DNA of 64,000 nt from Acidobacteriaceae bacterium (GTDB lineage: Bacteria; Acidobacteriota; Terriglobia; Terriglobales; Acidobacteriaceae). This document shows positions 7,812 through 16,606 of the stretch, one piece after another (position 1 is the first letter of the stretch; each line of letters begins with the position of its first letter). The stretch spans positions 1 through 64,000 of the forward strand of contig JASHNW010000040.1 in assembly GCA_030041435.1 (NCBI GenBank), given 5' to 3'. The notes under the pieces were generated by a model. The model did not search any database. It was given only the letters and a program-made list of their open reading frames with translations, and was not told the DNA's origin. The position numbers and the translations under genes were made by a program.

Positions 7812-7909
7812 CAGAGCGCAGAGCTCAGAGCTCAGAGCGCAGGGCTCAAAGTACAGAGCGCAGGGCACAGAGCGCAGGGCACAGAGCACAGGGCACAGGG
7901 CGCAGGGCG
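7812..7909. repeat. Heptanucleotide tandem array, left (14 units)
   Basis: Fourteen consecutive 7-bp units of the form CAG(A/G)GC(T/A/G) run in perfect 7-bp register, with one decayed unit (CAAAGTA). Because 7 is not a multiple of 3, all frames stay open through it. It ends 70 bp before the start of the DnaC-like gene; a matching array follows that gene at 8751-8902. Confidence 0.9.
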
Positions 7910-7979
7910 CCCGCGTCTCGCTTCCCCACACTGGCGGCGTCTTTTCCACGGCGGCGAAGCTGCGATACTGGGGTTTCCG

Positions 7980-8744
7980 ATGAGTGCGATTTGTCCCATG
8001 TGCGGCGGGATGGGAGTGCGGGAGGTGGTGCGCCCGGGCGGCGTGCGTTCCGTCGAGGCGTGCGCGTGCCAGGCGGAGCAGCGCGCGGCGCGGCTGCTGC
8101 GGCGGGCGGGGATTCCGGCGCGGTACGAGCACTGCTCGCTGGACAGCTACCATACCGGTTTCGAAAAGGCGGACCCTTCTCTTGAAGCTGCTCTGTTCCA
8201 TGCCCGATGTTTTGTGGAAGGCTACCCGGTCACGACGGGCGGGCGCGGGCTGCTGCTGACCGGGTCGGTCGGGGTGGGCAAGACGCATCTGGCGGTGGGC
8301 ATTCTGCATGCGCTCATCGTGGAGAAGGGCGTGGAGGGACTGTTCTGCGATTATCGCGAGCTGCTGAAGCAGATCCAGCACTCGTGGAATCCGCAGGTGG
8401 CGACGACGGAGATGGAGATTCTGCGGCCGGTGTTCGACGCCGAGGTGCTGGTGCTGGACGAGCTGGGCGCGGCGCGGCCGACGGACTGGGTGTGGGACAT
8501 GGTGGCGCTGGTGCTGAACACGCGCTACAACGACAAGCGCACCACGCTGATCACGACGAACTATGCGGACGCGCCTCCGGCGGGCAACGGCAACGGAAAT
8601 GCGGCGGGGCGCGCGGCGCGCGAGGAGACGCTGGGGGACCGGATCGGCGAGCGGATGCGCTCGCGGCTGGCGGAGATGTGCGTGGTGGTGGAGATGCGCG
8701 GCGAGGATTTCCGGCGGACGGTGGGGCGGGCGCGGTTCGGGTGA
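7980..8744 (+). CDS. DnaC-like helicase-loader ATPase with N-terminal zinc-finger-like motif
   Basis: 254 residues from ATG 7980, a start preferred because the frame upstream is only tandem-repeat DNA. Cys5, Cys8, Cys28 and Cys30 may form a metal site. An AAA+ core follows: Walker A GSVGVGKT (95-102), Walker B VLVLDE (156-161), sensor TTN (192-194) and a GERMRSRL arginine-finger region near the C-terminus. Relatives (DnaC, DnaI, IstB) load replicative helicase or help transposases; no istA neighbour is present, so a replication or repair loader is likelier. It is flanked on both sides by heptamer arrays. Confidence 0.8.
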   Translation: MSAICPMCGGMGVREVVRPGGVRSVEACACQAEQRAARLLRRAGIPARYEHCSLDSYHTGFEKADPSLEAALFHARCFVEGYPVTTGGRGLLLTGSVGVGKTHLAVGILHALIVEKGVEGLFCDYRELLKQIQHSWNPQVATTEMEILRPVFDAEVLVLDELGAARPTDWVWDMVALVLNTRYNDKRTTLITTNYADAPPAGNGNGNAAGRAAREETLGDRIGERMRSRLAEMCVVVEMRGEDFRRTVGRARFG

Positions 8745-8750
8745 CGGTTA

Positions 8751-8902
8751 GGGCACAGAGCTCAGGGCACAGAGCACAGAGCTCAGGGCACAGAGCACAG
8801 AGCTCAGGGGTCAGGGGTCAGAGCACAGAGCACAGAGCTCAGAGCTCAGAGCACAGAGCTCAGGGGTCAGAGCACAGAGCTCAGAGCACAGAGCTCAGGG
8901 CG
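8751..8902. repeat. Heptanucleotide tandem array, right (21 units)
   Basis: A partial unit at 8751-8755 is followed by 21 units of CAGAGCT, CAGAGCA, CAGGGCA or CAGGGGT (8756-8902) in unbroken 7-bp phase. It starts 7 bp after the stop codon of the DnaC-like gene. The unit type is the same as in the left array, but the variant order differs, pointing to independent slippage or unequal exchange. Confidence 0.9.
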
Positions 8903-8942
8903 TTCGGGATGACAACGGCCAGGAGAGTTCGGCGGCACCGCG

Positions 8943-9980
8943 CTAGCTGCGGCGTTTGAGCCTGGAGGCGGTTGCGACGTTGTCGCGGGTGGTGCCTTTC
9001 ACGGAGTACATGGCGGCATCGGCTTTGCGGATGAGCTCGTTGACGTCGGCGGAGTCTGAGGGCCAGGCGGCGACGCCGTAGCTGGCGCGGATGGAGACTT
9101 CCCTGCCCTCGGCGGCGAGGAAGGTGCGCCGGCGCAGGGTCTTGTGGAGATAGCGCGCCATGCGCTCGGCTTCTTCAGGGCCGGCGCCGTGCAGGAGCAC
9201 GATGAATTCGTCGCCGCCGTAGCGAAAGACGGAGTCGCCGGAGCGGACGAGGGAGCGGACGGCCTGGCCGAATTCGGCGAGCACGCGGCTGCCGGCGAGG
9301 TGGCCATGCTCGTCGTTGACGCGCTTGAAGCGATCGAGGTCGATAAAGACGAGGCTGAATGCGCCGCCGGCGGCGCCGGCCTGCTCGCTCTCGGTCCTGA
9401 GCACGCGGTATAACTGGCGCTGGTTATAGAGGCCGGTGCAGTCGTCGGTGACGGTGAGCTCCTGAATGCGCTCGACGGCGCGCGCATTCTCGATGGCGAT
9501 GGCGCCGTAGTCGCAGAGCAGGTGGAGAAAGGAGATGGTGTCGTCGGCGAGGTTCTCCACCTGGCAGTTGAAGAGCTGGATGACGCCGAGGGTGCGGTGG
9601 CGGGAGCGCAGGGGCATGCAGATGGCGGAGCGGATGCGGAAGCGGCGCTCGCTTTTGAGGCGGGGATCGTCCTGGGCCTCGGGGATGATGAGGGTTTCGC
9701 CGTGCTGGGCGACCCAGCCGGCGAGGCCTTCGCCCATTTTCACGCGGACTTCGCGCAGGCCGGCTTCGGAGTGGCCGACGATGACGGCGTAGAAGAGCTC
9801 CTGGCGGGCTTCGTCGACGATGAGCAGGGACCACTGCTCGGGGCGGAAGAACTGTTCCATCTGGCGCATAATGGCGCGGAGAACGGAATCGAGGTCGAGC
9901 TCTGAGGTGAGGGCGCGCGCCACATTGTGCAAGACGAGGAGATCGTTCTGACTGGGGCCGGGCGCGGGCGGTGGATTCAT
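8943..9980 (-). CDS. GAF-GGDEF diguanylate cyclase
   Basis: 345 residues. A GAF sensor domain (about 12-168) precedes a GGDEF domain (about 178-338). The catalytic motif GGDEF is intact at 255-259, and an inhibitory-site RxxD (RSGD, 246-249) sits exactly five residues before it, so the enzyme should make c-di-GMP from two GTP and be product-inhibited. No transmembrane segment or receiver is present, so the signal is probably a cytoplasmic small ligand bound by GAF. It stands alone, between a heptamer array and a MITE. Confidence 0.92.
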   Translation of the reverse strand: MNPPPAPGPSQNDLLVLHNVARALTSELDLDSVLRAIMRQMEQFFRPEQWSLLIVDEARQELFYAVIVGHSEAGLREVRVKMGEGLAGWVAQHGETLIIPEAQDDPRLKSERRFRIRSAICMPLRSRHRTLGVIQLFNCQVENLADDTISFLHLLCDYGAIAIENARAVERIQELTVTDDCTGLYNQRQLYRVLRTESEQAGAAGGAFSLVFIDLDRFKRVNDEHGHLAGSRVLAEFGQAVRSLVRSGDSVFRYGGDEFIVLLHGAGPEEAERMARYLHKTLRRRTFLAAEGREVSIRASYGVAAWPSDSADVNELIRKADAAMYSVKGTTRDNVATASRLKRRS

Positions 9981-10023
9981 CGCGTTGAAGATATTTTAAC
10001 CTTAGTCCGCGGAGATATTCACT

Positions 10024-10237
10024 TAGAGGCTGTTATTAACTTTCGCGCGGATGGCGCTGCGAGCCCATTTTTCGCAGTTCGAGGAGCGAGGAGCGGCAGA
10101 TACCGGGTGTATCTCAGCGACGAGCGACGACGAAATGGGGAAAATTGGCCCCAGCCCGCAGGCTTCCACCGCAGCGCGCCAGCTTTTGGCGCACTGGGGC
10201 AGAACGCCGGCCGCGGGAAAGTTAATAACAGGCTCCA
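10024..10237. mobile_element. MITE-like element, short copy (about 214 bp)
   Basis: Its left end is identical to that of the element at 4901, its right end (GAAAGTTAATAACAGGCTCCA, given here as ending at 10237) differs at a few positions. Outer and inner portions match the long copy; the middle about 100 bp are missing, so this is an internal deletion derivative. The left flank keeps the TA; the right has decayed to CA. The next repeat family begins 2 bp further on. Confidence 0.75.
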
Positions 10238-10239
10238 GC

Positions 10240-10405
10240 GTCCCGAGTCTGAAGTTCCTTTCGCTGATCGACGCATCGAAGTGGGTCGAAGAAGACCCCT
10301 CAGGGGCTAAAGCCCAACGTATTTTCGGCCGCTTACGGCACGACAGAAGTCGTGCCCTGATACAAAGACGAAGACAATTCCTTGACGAAATTAATGACTC
10401 AGGAC
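10240..10405. repeat. Dispersed palindromic element, family A (full copy)
   Basis: It starts GTCCCGAGTC and ends GACTCAGGAC, an imperfect terminal inverted repeat. Inside are the hairpin-forming GGGGCTAAAGCCC and GGCACGACAGAAGTCGTGCC and the constant tail CTGATACAAA. Other copies or parts lie near 14767, 14975, 20348, 20738, 26084, 37010, 48271, 51111, 51283 and 53256, always between genes. Confidence 0.75.
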
Positions 10406-10586
10406 GCTGGCTGTTACTTAGGGGTTTGCCGGATTCGCTGCGCTATCTCAGGCGGGGACGGAGGAGCGGAAGACAACGGGGGCGGGATGCCAGGAGAATC
10501 GGGAACAGGCGCGAAACTGAGATGATCGTTTCGGCGCGGCGCGCATCTGTTTTAACAGGGGCAGGAGCCTGGAAAGCGAGGAGCCG
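10406..10586. other. Upstream region of the NDH-2 gene
   Basis: No gene is seen. A GAGGAG ribosome site lies just before the ATG at 10587. No clear promoter hexamers were found. Confidence 0.35.
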
Positions 10587-11927
10587 ATGGCGACAGACAG
10601 ACTGCATCGCAGGCCTCGGGTGCTGATTATCGGGGGCGGCTTTGCCGGCACGCATGCGGCGAAGGCGCTGGCGAAGCTGCCGGTGGACGTGACGATCGTG
10701 GATCGGCGCAATCACTTCACGTTTCAGCCGCTGCTGTATCAGGTGGGGCTGGCAGTGCTGTCGCCGGGAGATATCGCGTCGCCGATCCGGACGATGGTGC
10801 GGCACAACGCGCATACCGAAGTGCTGATGGACGAGGCGGTGGGCTTCGACCTGGAGCGGCGGCGGGTGCGCTTCGCGAGCGGCGCGGAGATAGGGTACGA
10901 CTACCTGATGCTGGCCACGGGCGCGACGCATTCGTATTTTGGGCACGACGAATGGGAGCCGCTGGCGCCGGGGCTGAAGACGATCGAGGACGCGATCGAG
11001 ATCCGGCGGCGGGTGCTGCTGGCCTTTGAGCTGGCGGAGCGGGAGATGCTGGAGACGGGGACGCATCATCCGCTGAACTTTGTGGTGATCGGCGGGGGCC
11101 CTACGGGGGTGGAGCTGGCGGGGGCGATCTGCGACATCGCGCGGCGGTACATGCGGCGGGATTTTCGGCACATCAATCCGGCGGAGGCGCGGGTGCTGCT
11201 GATCGAGGGCAGCGCGCGAGTGCTGGGGGCATATCCGGCGGACTTATCGAAGAAAGCCGAAGAGCAGCTGACGCGGCTGGGCGTCGAGGTACACACGAAC
11301 AAACAGGTGACCGAGCTGGGGCCGGGCTACGTGATGGCGGGCGATCTGCGCATCGAGGCGGCGGTAACGCTGTGGGCTGCGGGGGTGCAGGCTTCGCCGC
11401 TGGGGAAGATGCTGGGCGTCGAGACGGACAAGCGCGGGTGCGTGCTGGTGAACGGCACGCTCAATCCGGAGGGGCACGGAGAGATTTTCGTTTGCGGCGA
11501 CCTGGCGCACTTCGAGCAGGAGGGCCGCCAGGTGCCGGGGGTGGCGCAGCCGGCGATGCAGATGGGCGACCACGTGGCGAGGATGATCGCGGCCGACCTG
11601 AGCCACGAGCCGCGGCGGCCGTTTCACTATTTCGACAAAGGGGACATGGCGACGATTGGGCGGCAGGCTGCGGTGGCGAAGGTGGAGTGGCCGTTCAGGG
11701 CGCACTGGAGCGGGTTTCCGGCGTGGGTAACGTGGCTGACGGTGCACATCTATTTTCTGATTGGATTTCGCAACCGGCTGGCGGTGCTGTCGCAGTGGGT
11801 GTGGGCGTACTTTATGTACACCAGCGGCGTGCGGCTGATCTACGGCAGCCAGAAACTGCCGGGGTGGCCGACGCAGGATGGGGTGGACGAACGGGAGGCA
11901 GTGAAACCGGGCGCGGCGGCGGATTGA
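10587..11927 (+). CDS. ndh: Type II NADH:quinone oxidoreductase (NDH-2)
   Basis: 446 residues, the usual NDH-2 length. The N-terminal FAD dinucleotide fold is VLIIGGGFAGTHAAKAL, followed by the family segment NHFTFQPLLYQVGLAVLSPGDIASPIR; a second, NADH-binding fold is VVIGGGPTGVELAGAI. The FAD-contacting motif is EIFVCGDLA, then the quinone-site region GVAQPAMQMGDHVA. A C-terminal hydrophobic stretch (about 385-425) anchors it to the inner membrane. It passes electrons from NADH to quinone without pumping protons and keeps NAD turnover going alongside complex I. It is monocistronic. Confidence 0.92.
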   Translation: MATDRLHRRPRVLIIGGGFAGTHAAKALAKLPVDVTIVDRRNHFTFQPLLYQVGLAVLSPGDIASPIRTMVRHNAHTEVLMDEAVGFDLERRRVRFASGAEIGYDYLMLATGATHSYFGHDEWEPLAPGLKTIEDAIEIRRRVLLAFELAEREMLETGTHHPLNFVVIGGGPTGVELAGAICDIARRYMRRDFRHINPAEARVLLIEGSARVLGAYPADLSKKAEEQLTRLGVEVHTNKQVTELGPGYVMAGDLRIEAAVTLWAAGVQASPLGKMLGVETDKRGCVLVNGTLNPEGHGEIFVCGDLAHFEQEGRQVPGVAQPAMQMGDHVARMIAADLSHEPRRPFHYFDKGDMATIGRQAAVAKVEWPFRAHWSGFPAWVTWLTVHIYFLIGFRNRLAVLSQWVWAYFMYTSGVRLIYGSQKLPGWPTQDGVDEREAVKPGAAAD

Positions 11928-12097
11928 GGGGGTCGCCGCGATGCGAATCGAGTTTGTCGGCAGGCTGTGAGGTTGTGGGCTTCTGCAACGGGCTGTCGCG
12001 CTGGCGCGCGATTTCACCCACCCCAACGCCAGTGTGAGGCACCCGGCAGGGGCTACCCTGCTCCCGCCGGTTCGTTTGCCGTGAGCGATCCATCATA

Positions 12098-13150
12098 ATG
12101 AGGACGATGTTCGTCAAGCCGTTTCTCCGTCTGCTGCGCGATGGCCGGCTACCCGCACTTCTGGGCGTGGGCGCCGAGCTCAAATCTTTCTATAAGCTCA
12201 CCTGGCTGGCCGCGGCCGGAGAGGCCGGTCTGTTCAGCCGGCTGGCCGATGGGCCGGCCACTTTCGATTCTCTGGCGGCGTTCTTTGCTGCTGACGGCCA
12301 GGGAAGAGAGGCGCTGGAGGCGTGGCTGCAGATGGGGGTCCGCCTGCGGCTGCTGCGCCTGGGGCCGAGCGGCTACGCGTTGCGCGGGCTGGCCCAAGCA
12401 CTGGCCCGGCCGGAGAACGACCCCGCACTGGCGATGGTGGAGGAGGTTGCCGGGCTGCACCACAAGCTGCTGTGCGCGACCCTGCCGAAGCTGCGCAGCG
12501 GGGAGCTGTGGAGCCTGGCCGACCAGGACGGAGAGCTGATTGCCCGCTCCTCTCGCGTGCTCGAAGCCTTCCAGGCGGAAGCGATTCGGCGTACCTTCCC
12601 GGCGCAGGGGGCGCTGCGTCTGCTCGAGATCGGCTGCGGCTCCGGAATCTATCTGCGCTACGCGGCCAGCAGAAATCCTTCGCTGACCGCGCTTGGGGTG
12701 GAGTTACAGCCAGCGGTGGCTGAAGTGGCGCGGACGAATCTCCGCGGCTGGGGGCTGGAGAGCCGCGTCAGGATCGAGGATGGCGACATGCGCGCGAAGG
12801 CGCCGGGCGAACTGTTCGACGTGGCGACGCTTTACAACAACATCTACTACTTCCCGGTCGAAGAGCGCGTGGCGCTGCTCGAACATATCGGAAGCTTTCT
12901 CAGACGGGGCGGATTTCTGCTTTTGACCACGTGCTGCCAGGGAGGCAGCCCAGCCGCGGAGGCGCTGAACCTGTGGGGCGCGGCCACCCGCGGGGCCGGG
13001 CGGCTGCCGGCCGAGGATGAACTTGTGAGCCAGTTGCGCCAGGCTGGCTACGGCAGGGTAAAAAGAACGAAGCTATTTCCCGGAGACCGCTTCATGGCTT
13101 TCCAGGCGTTTCGCGAGTCAGGTGCGGTCTCGCGGCGCGTCGCAGTGTAG
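12098..13150 (+). CDS. Class I SAM-dependent methyltransferase with N-terminal winged-helix-like domain
   Basis: 350 residues. The first about 130 residues (FYKLTWLAAAGEAGLFSRLADGPATFDSLAAFF) resemble the dimerisation/winged-helix part of plant- and bacterial-type O-methyltransferases. The Rossmann core follows: LRLLEIGCGSGIYLRYAA, ALGVELQPAVAEVA, then IEDGDMR and FDVATLYNNIYYF. The reaction is methyl transfer to a small, possibly secondary-metabolite, substrate that I cannot name. There is no pathway context: NDH-2 lies upstream and a phosphoesterase downstream. Confidence 0.75.
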   Translation: MRTMFVKPFLRLLRDGRLPALLGVGAELKSFYKLTWLAAAGEAGLFSRLADGPATFDSLAAFFAADGQGREALEAWLQMGVRLRLLRLGPSGYALRGLAQALARPENDPALAMVEEVAGLHHKLLCATLPKLRSGELWSLADQDGELIARSSRVLEAFQAEAIRRTFPAQGALRLLEIGCGSGIYLRYAASRNPSLTALGVELQPAVAEVARTNLRGWGLESRVRIEDGDMRAKAPGELFDVATLYNNIYYFPVEERVALLEHIGSFLRRGGFLLLTTCCQGGSPAAEALNLWGAATRGAGRLPAEDELVSQLRQAGYGRVKRTKLFPGDRFMAFQAFRESGAVSRRVAV

Positions 13151-13232
13151 CTTTCGTTTCATCGAAGGTGTGTTACAACGGACCATCGCGGAGTTATGAG
13201 ACTCCAGATTCCCCTGCGAGGAGGCATCCGCC

Positions 13233-14693
13233 ATGGCGACAAGCCCGCTGAGTTCCATCAACAACATCGTGGTTCTGATGCTGGAGAACCGCTCGTTCGA
13301 CCACATGCTGGGCTTTCTCTACACCGCGCAGGGAAATGTGTCTCCGACGGGTGCGCCGTTCGATGGACTGACGGGGAAGGAGAGCAATCCCGACAGCAGT
13401 GGGAACGCGGTTCCCGTGGCGCAGATTCAGGCGAGCGACGCGAACGCTTACTATATGCCCGGCTCGGATCCCGGAGAAGGCTACTCGGCCACGAACTCGC
13501 AGTTATTCGGCACCACGACCGCTCCATCGCCAGCCAACGCGACCAACCAGGGATTCGTGACGGACTACTCGTACACGCTGGGATGGGAGGCGCAGGAGAA
13601 CTGGTCGATCTTGCCGGGCACGACGGCGAACGACATCATGAACATGTTCACGCCGGCGACGCTTCCCGTGCTTTCAGGCCTGGCGACGGGCTTTGCGGTC
13701 TGCGACCAGTGGTTCGGATCGGTTCCCACCGAGACGCTGCCCAATCGCGCGTTTGTGAACGCGGGGACATCGCAAGGCCACATGGACGACAAGACGGAGA
13801 AGTACACCTGCCCAACGATCTACAGCGCGCTCTCGAACGCCAACGTGAGCTGGTCGATCTACGGTTACAGCGAGCCGCCGCTCACACGGCAGGATTTTAC
13901 GGATACGGTGGATGCCGACGACAGCCACTTCGGCCTGTTCACGGACTTTCAGGCCGCGGCGGCGAATGGCACGCTGGCGTCCTACGTGTTTCTGGAGCCG
14001 AGCTGGGGCGCGGCAGGAAACAGCCAGCACCCGAACTACAACGTGGCGCTGGGCGAGCAGCTCATTCACGATGTGTACTACGCGCTGCGCAACGGCCCGA
14101 ACTGGAAGCAGACACTTTTGATCGTTACTTACGACGAACACGGCGGCTGCTACGATCATGTTCCGCCGCCGCTGGGCGCAACGCCGCCGGACGACTCCGT
14201 GGGCGAGTACGGCTTCGACTTCACGCGGTTCGGTCCGCGGGTGCCGACAGTGCTGGTATCGCCGCTGATTGCGGCGGGTACGGTGTTTCGCGTAGCCGCA
14301 GGAACGACGCCGCTCGATCACACCTCCATCCTGAAGACAGTTGAGAACCGATGGGGAGTGGCGAACCTGACCGCACGCGATGCCGCGGCCCAGGACGTGA
14401 GCGCGGTGCTGACGCTGGCGACGCCGCGCACGGACGATCCACTGGCCGGGGTGACGGTTCCGGTCGCGGCTGCGGCTGCCGACGTGAAGCTCGACACGAC
14501 TATCCCGTCGCACCTGCAGCAGGTTCATGCCGACCTGCTTTCGCAGTTGCCGGTTCCCGACGAGAGAGGCGGCGTCCATTCGACCCTGCCGGAGATGAAG
14601 ACGAGCCAGGAGTACAGCGAGTACATCCGGCGGCGCACGGCGGCGTGGATTGCGGCCAAGCAATCGCATGCGGGAGCGACAAAGGTTCGCTGA
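13233..14693 (+). CDS. Phosphoesterase-family protein (phospholipase C / acid phosphatase AcpA type)
   Basis: 486 residues with the phosphoesterase-family landmarks: NNIVVLMLENRSFDHMLGF near the N-terminus (metal/nucleophile region), an internal NQGFVTDYSYTL stretch, LIVTYDEHGGCYDHVPPP (metal-binding Asp, Glu and His) and DHTSILKTVENRWG (His). Relatives hydrolyse phospholipids or phosphomonoesters. No signal peptide is evident from this ATG, which has a GAGGAGGC-like ribosome site, whereas many family members are exported; it may be cytoplasmic or leave by another route. Confidence 0.85.
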   Translation: MATSPLSSINNIVVLMLENRSFDHMLGFLYTAQGNVSPTGAPFDGLTGKESNPDSSGNAVPVAQIQASDANAYYMPGSDPGEGYSATNSQLFGTTTAPSPANATNQGFVTDYSYTLGWEAQENWSILPGTTANDIMNMFTPATLPVLSGLATGFAVCDQWFGSVPTETLPNRAFVNAGTSQGHMDDKTEKYTCPTIYSALSNANVSWSIYGYSEPPLTRQDFTDTVDADDSHFGLFTDFQAAAANGTLASYVFLEPSWGAAGNSQHPNYNVALGEQLIHDVYYALRNGPNWKQTLLIVTYDEHGGCYDHVPPPLGATPPDDSVGEYGFDFTRFGPRVPTVLVSPLIAAGTVFRVAAGTTPLDHTSILKTVENRWGVANLTARDAAAQDVSAVLTLATPRTDDPLAGVTVPVAAAAADVKLDTTIPSHLQQVHADLLSQLPVPDERGGVHSTLPEMKTSQEYSEYIRRRTAAWIAAKQSHAGATKVR

Positions 14694-14766
14694 TGAGCGA
14701 ATTTGAAGGCAGGGCCTGGTCAGCGCTGGATCGACATCGACAGGCATTTACCGGGAACTCGTACCG

Positions 14767-15066
14767 GGTTTCCTGTCTCTGAAATTCACTCAACAATGCG
14801 ACGAATCGAGATGGTTCGAAGAACAACCCGCAGGGGCTGAAGCCCGGCGCATTTTCAGCGGCTTACGGCACGACTCGTACCCCAGCGAGCAAGCTCGCCG
14901 GGGACCCCGCTGAAGTCGTGCCCCGATACAAAAACGAAGACCATTCCCTAACGAAATTGATGACTCAGGAAACTGGAAAAACGTCCTTCAGGGGCTAAAG
15001 CCCAACGATTTTTCGGCCGCTTACGGCACGACTGAAGTCGTGCCCTGATACAAAATCAAAGAACAG
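14767..15066. repeat. Two tandem family A elements (one with an insert, one partial)
   Basis: Copy 1 (about 14767-14974) runs from TTTCCTGTCTC to GACTCAGGAAACT, with the hairpin CGGCTTACGGCACGACT interrupted by a 33-bp insert (ACCCCAGCGAGCAAGCTCG onward) before CTGAAGTCGTGCC. Copy 2 (about 14975-15066) has the intact GGGGCTAAAGCCC and CGGCACGACTGAAGTCGTGCC hairpins and abuts the stop codon of the esterase gene. The same insert type recurs at 37547-37620. Confidence 0.7.
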
Positions 15067-16428
15067 TTATTTAACGTACTTCCGGTACACCACGTTGGGT
15101 TTCACCCAGGTGTTGCAAAAACGCAGATACTGCTCCCAGTCAAAGTCCGTCACACTGTGTTCCCCGCTGCGAACGTGGTAGCTGACCCGGCCCAGGACGG
15201 GGTGGTTGACCGGCGGCCATGCGGTCGTGGGCAGACCTGTGCTTCCGAGGAAGCGATACACGCGGGTGACCGCGAGCGCCCCGAGGAACTCGGCCTGCGG
15301 GTCGGCGTTTTCATCGAGGATGGCGCTGGCGATGTAGAGGGGCCGGGGAGCGATGAGGGCCAGCACCTCATTCTGATCGAAGGGCAACTCGGCGTCGCGG
15401 CCGTTGTACTGGCTGAAGTTCCGGCAGAACCAGTACGGGAACCGCGTATTCAGCAGTTGCACGGTCTCGCCGTGCACGTCGTGGAATACTTTGGCTCCGC
15501 CGGCGCCGGACTCGTTGCTGATGACTGCGGCAAAACGCGGGTCGGTGGCCCCGGCCCAGATGGCGGCCTTGCCGAGCCGCGACCATCCGAAGGCGACGAC
15601 ACGATGGGCATCGACGAGGGGATCGCGCTCAAGGTAGTCGAGGGCGCGGCTCATGGCCCAGGCCCAGGCGGCAATGGTGGAGAAGTTATCGCCTCCCTGC
15701 GCCAGTTGCGGCCAGGCACTGCGGATGCTCTCGTTGTAGCCGTCTTTCCGGTCAGGATCCAGATCGCCGCGATACGCGGTGGCTAACGCATACCCGGCAT
15801 CGAGAATCTTCCCGACCGGCCAGCGCCCGGCGTCGATGCCGCGGCACGCCGCGGTGGCGCGGTTGTTGCTGACACACGACAAATCGAGGTAAGAAGTGGG
15901 CCCGGACTCCACCCAGCGGTCGGAGATACGTATCCCGGGATCGGAGCCGATGGTTTCGTTGCCCCAGAAATTGAACCCCAGAATAACCGGCGGCCGCGGC
16001 ACCCGATTGGGAATGTAGAGCAGCAGGTCCATGCGCGGCCCGTCTTCCTCGCCGGTAAAGAGAAGGGAAACCTGCTCGCGCGTAGCTTTGCCACCCAGCG
16101 CGTGCCGGTCGAGATCGAAAACGTGGAAGCGCATGTGCGCGGGAGGCCCCGGCATGCGTCCATACATTTGCTCGGTCAGGAGCTGGAGCAGTTCCTGCCT
16201 TCGCCGGGGCCACTGGGCCGGCGTGGCGACCGGCGTTCCGTCGGCAAATAGCAGCGGATCGGGCAGGTTGGCGGGCATGACGGGCTGCCGGTTCCGGTCA
16301 GGGTTGGTCTGCGCAGGAGCAGCAGCGGTTGCGACGAGCGCGCACAGGGCAAGAACCAGCGCCCGGGCTGCGTAGCTTCTGTGTCTGCGGGATGCGGCGT
16401 TGCATTCATGCATGGGAGTGCGTTTCAT
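15067..16428 (-). CDS. CE15-like glucuronoyl esterase (secreted alpha/beta hydrolase)
   Basis: 453 residues with a signal peptide (basic start, hydrophobic core about 20-38, AAAPAQ cleavage region). The CE15 signature is present: nucleophile Ser283 in GWSRLGKAA (GxSRxGK), Glu306 in NESGAGGA and His424 in GEHSVTDFDW. It also has the family GFNFWGNETI and LIAPRPLYIASA segments. CE15 enzymes cleave the ester between glucuronoxylan 4-O-methylglucuronate and lignin alcohols, so the protein probably works in the periplasm or outside on plant biomass. No other CAZyme neighbours it. A less specific acetylxylan-esterase role remains possible. Confidence 0.8.
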   Translation of the reverse strand: MKRTPMHECNAASRRHRSYAARALVLALCALVATAAAPAQTNPDRNRQPVMPANLPDPLLFADGTPVATPAQWPRRRQELLQLLTEQMYGRMPGPPAHMRFHVFDLDRHALGGKATREQVSLLFTGEEDGPRMDLLLYIPNRVPRPPVILGFNFWGNETIGSDPGIRISDRWVESGPTSYLDLSCVSNNRATAACRGIDAGRWPVGKILDAGYALATAYRGDLDPDRKDGYNESIRSAWPQLAQGGDNFSTIAAWAWAMSRALDYLERDPLVDAHRVVAFGWSRLGKAAIWAGATDPRFAAVISNESGAGGAKVFHDVHGETVQLLNTRFPYWFCRNFSQYNGRDAELPFDQNEVLALIAPRPLYIASAILDENADPQAEFLGALAVTRVYRFLGSTGLPTTAWPPVNHPVLGRVSYHVRSGEHSVTDFDWEQYLRFCNTWVKPNVVYRKYVK

Positions 16429-16606
16429 CGGCCTGTGCCGCAGTATCCCACAGACAAGCTGAGTTGATCGGGGTGAAGCAGGCGCGACTCGGAATTAATT
16501 GGGGGGTGTGAACGCGGGCCGAGTAGGGGGGATTCGTATTGGAGCAGGCGACAATCGCGTGCGCTATACTCCCGCGCATCCGGAATTCCGCACAACGGAG
16601 CCGCCC

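Noticed and set aside
7980-8744. IstB-type transposition helper
   Set aside because: No istA transposase or IS21-type ends lie nearby, and the Cys-rich N-terminus fits DnaC/DnaI-like loaders better.
1-8744. Prophage
   Set aside because: No capsid, terminase, tail or integrase genes; the transposase cassette and a lone helicase loader do not make a phage.
7812-8902. CRISPR-like repetitive DNA
   Set aside because: The units are 7 bp and contiguous, with no unique spacers between repeats, and there are no cas genes.
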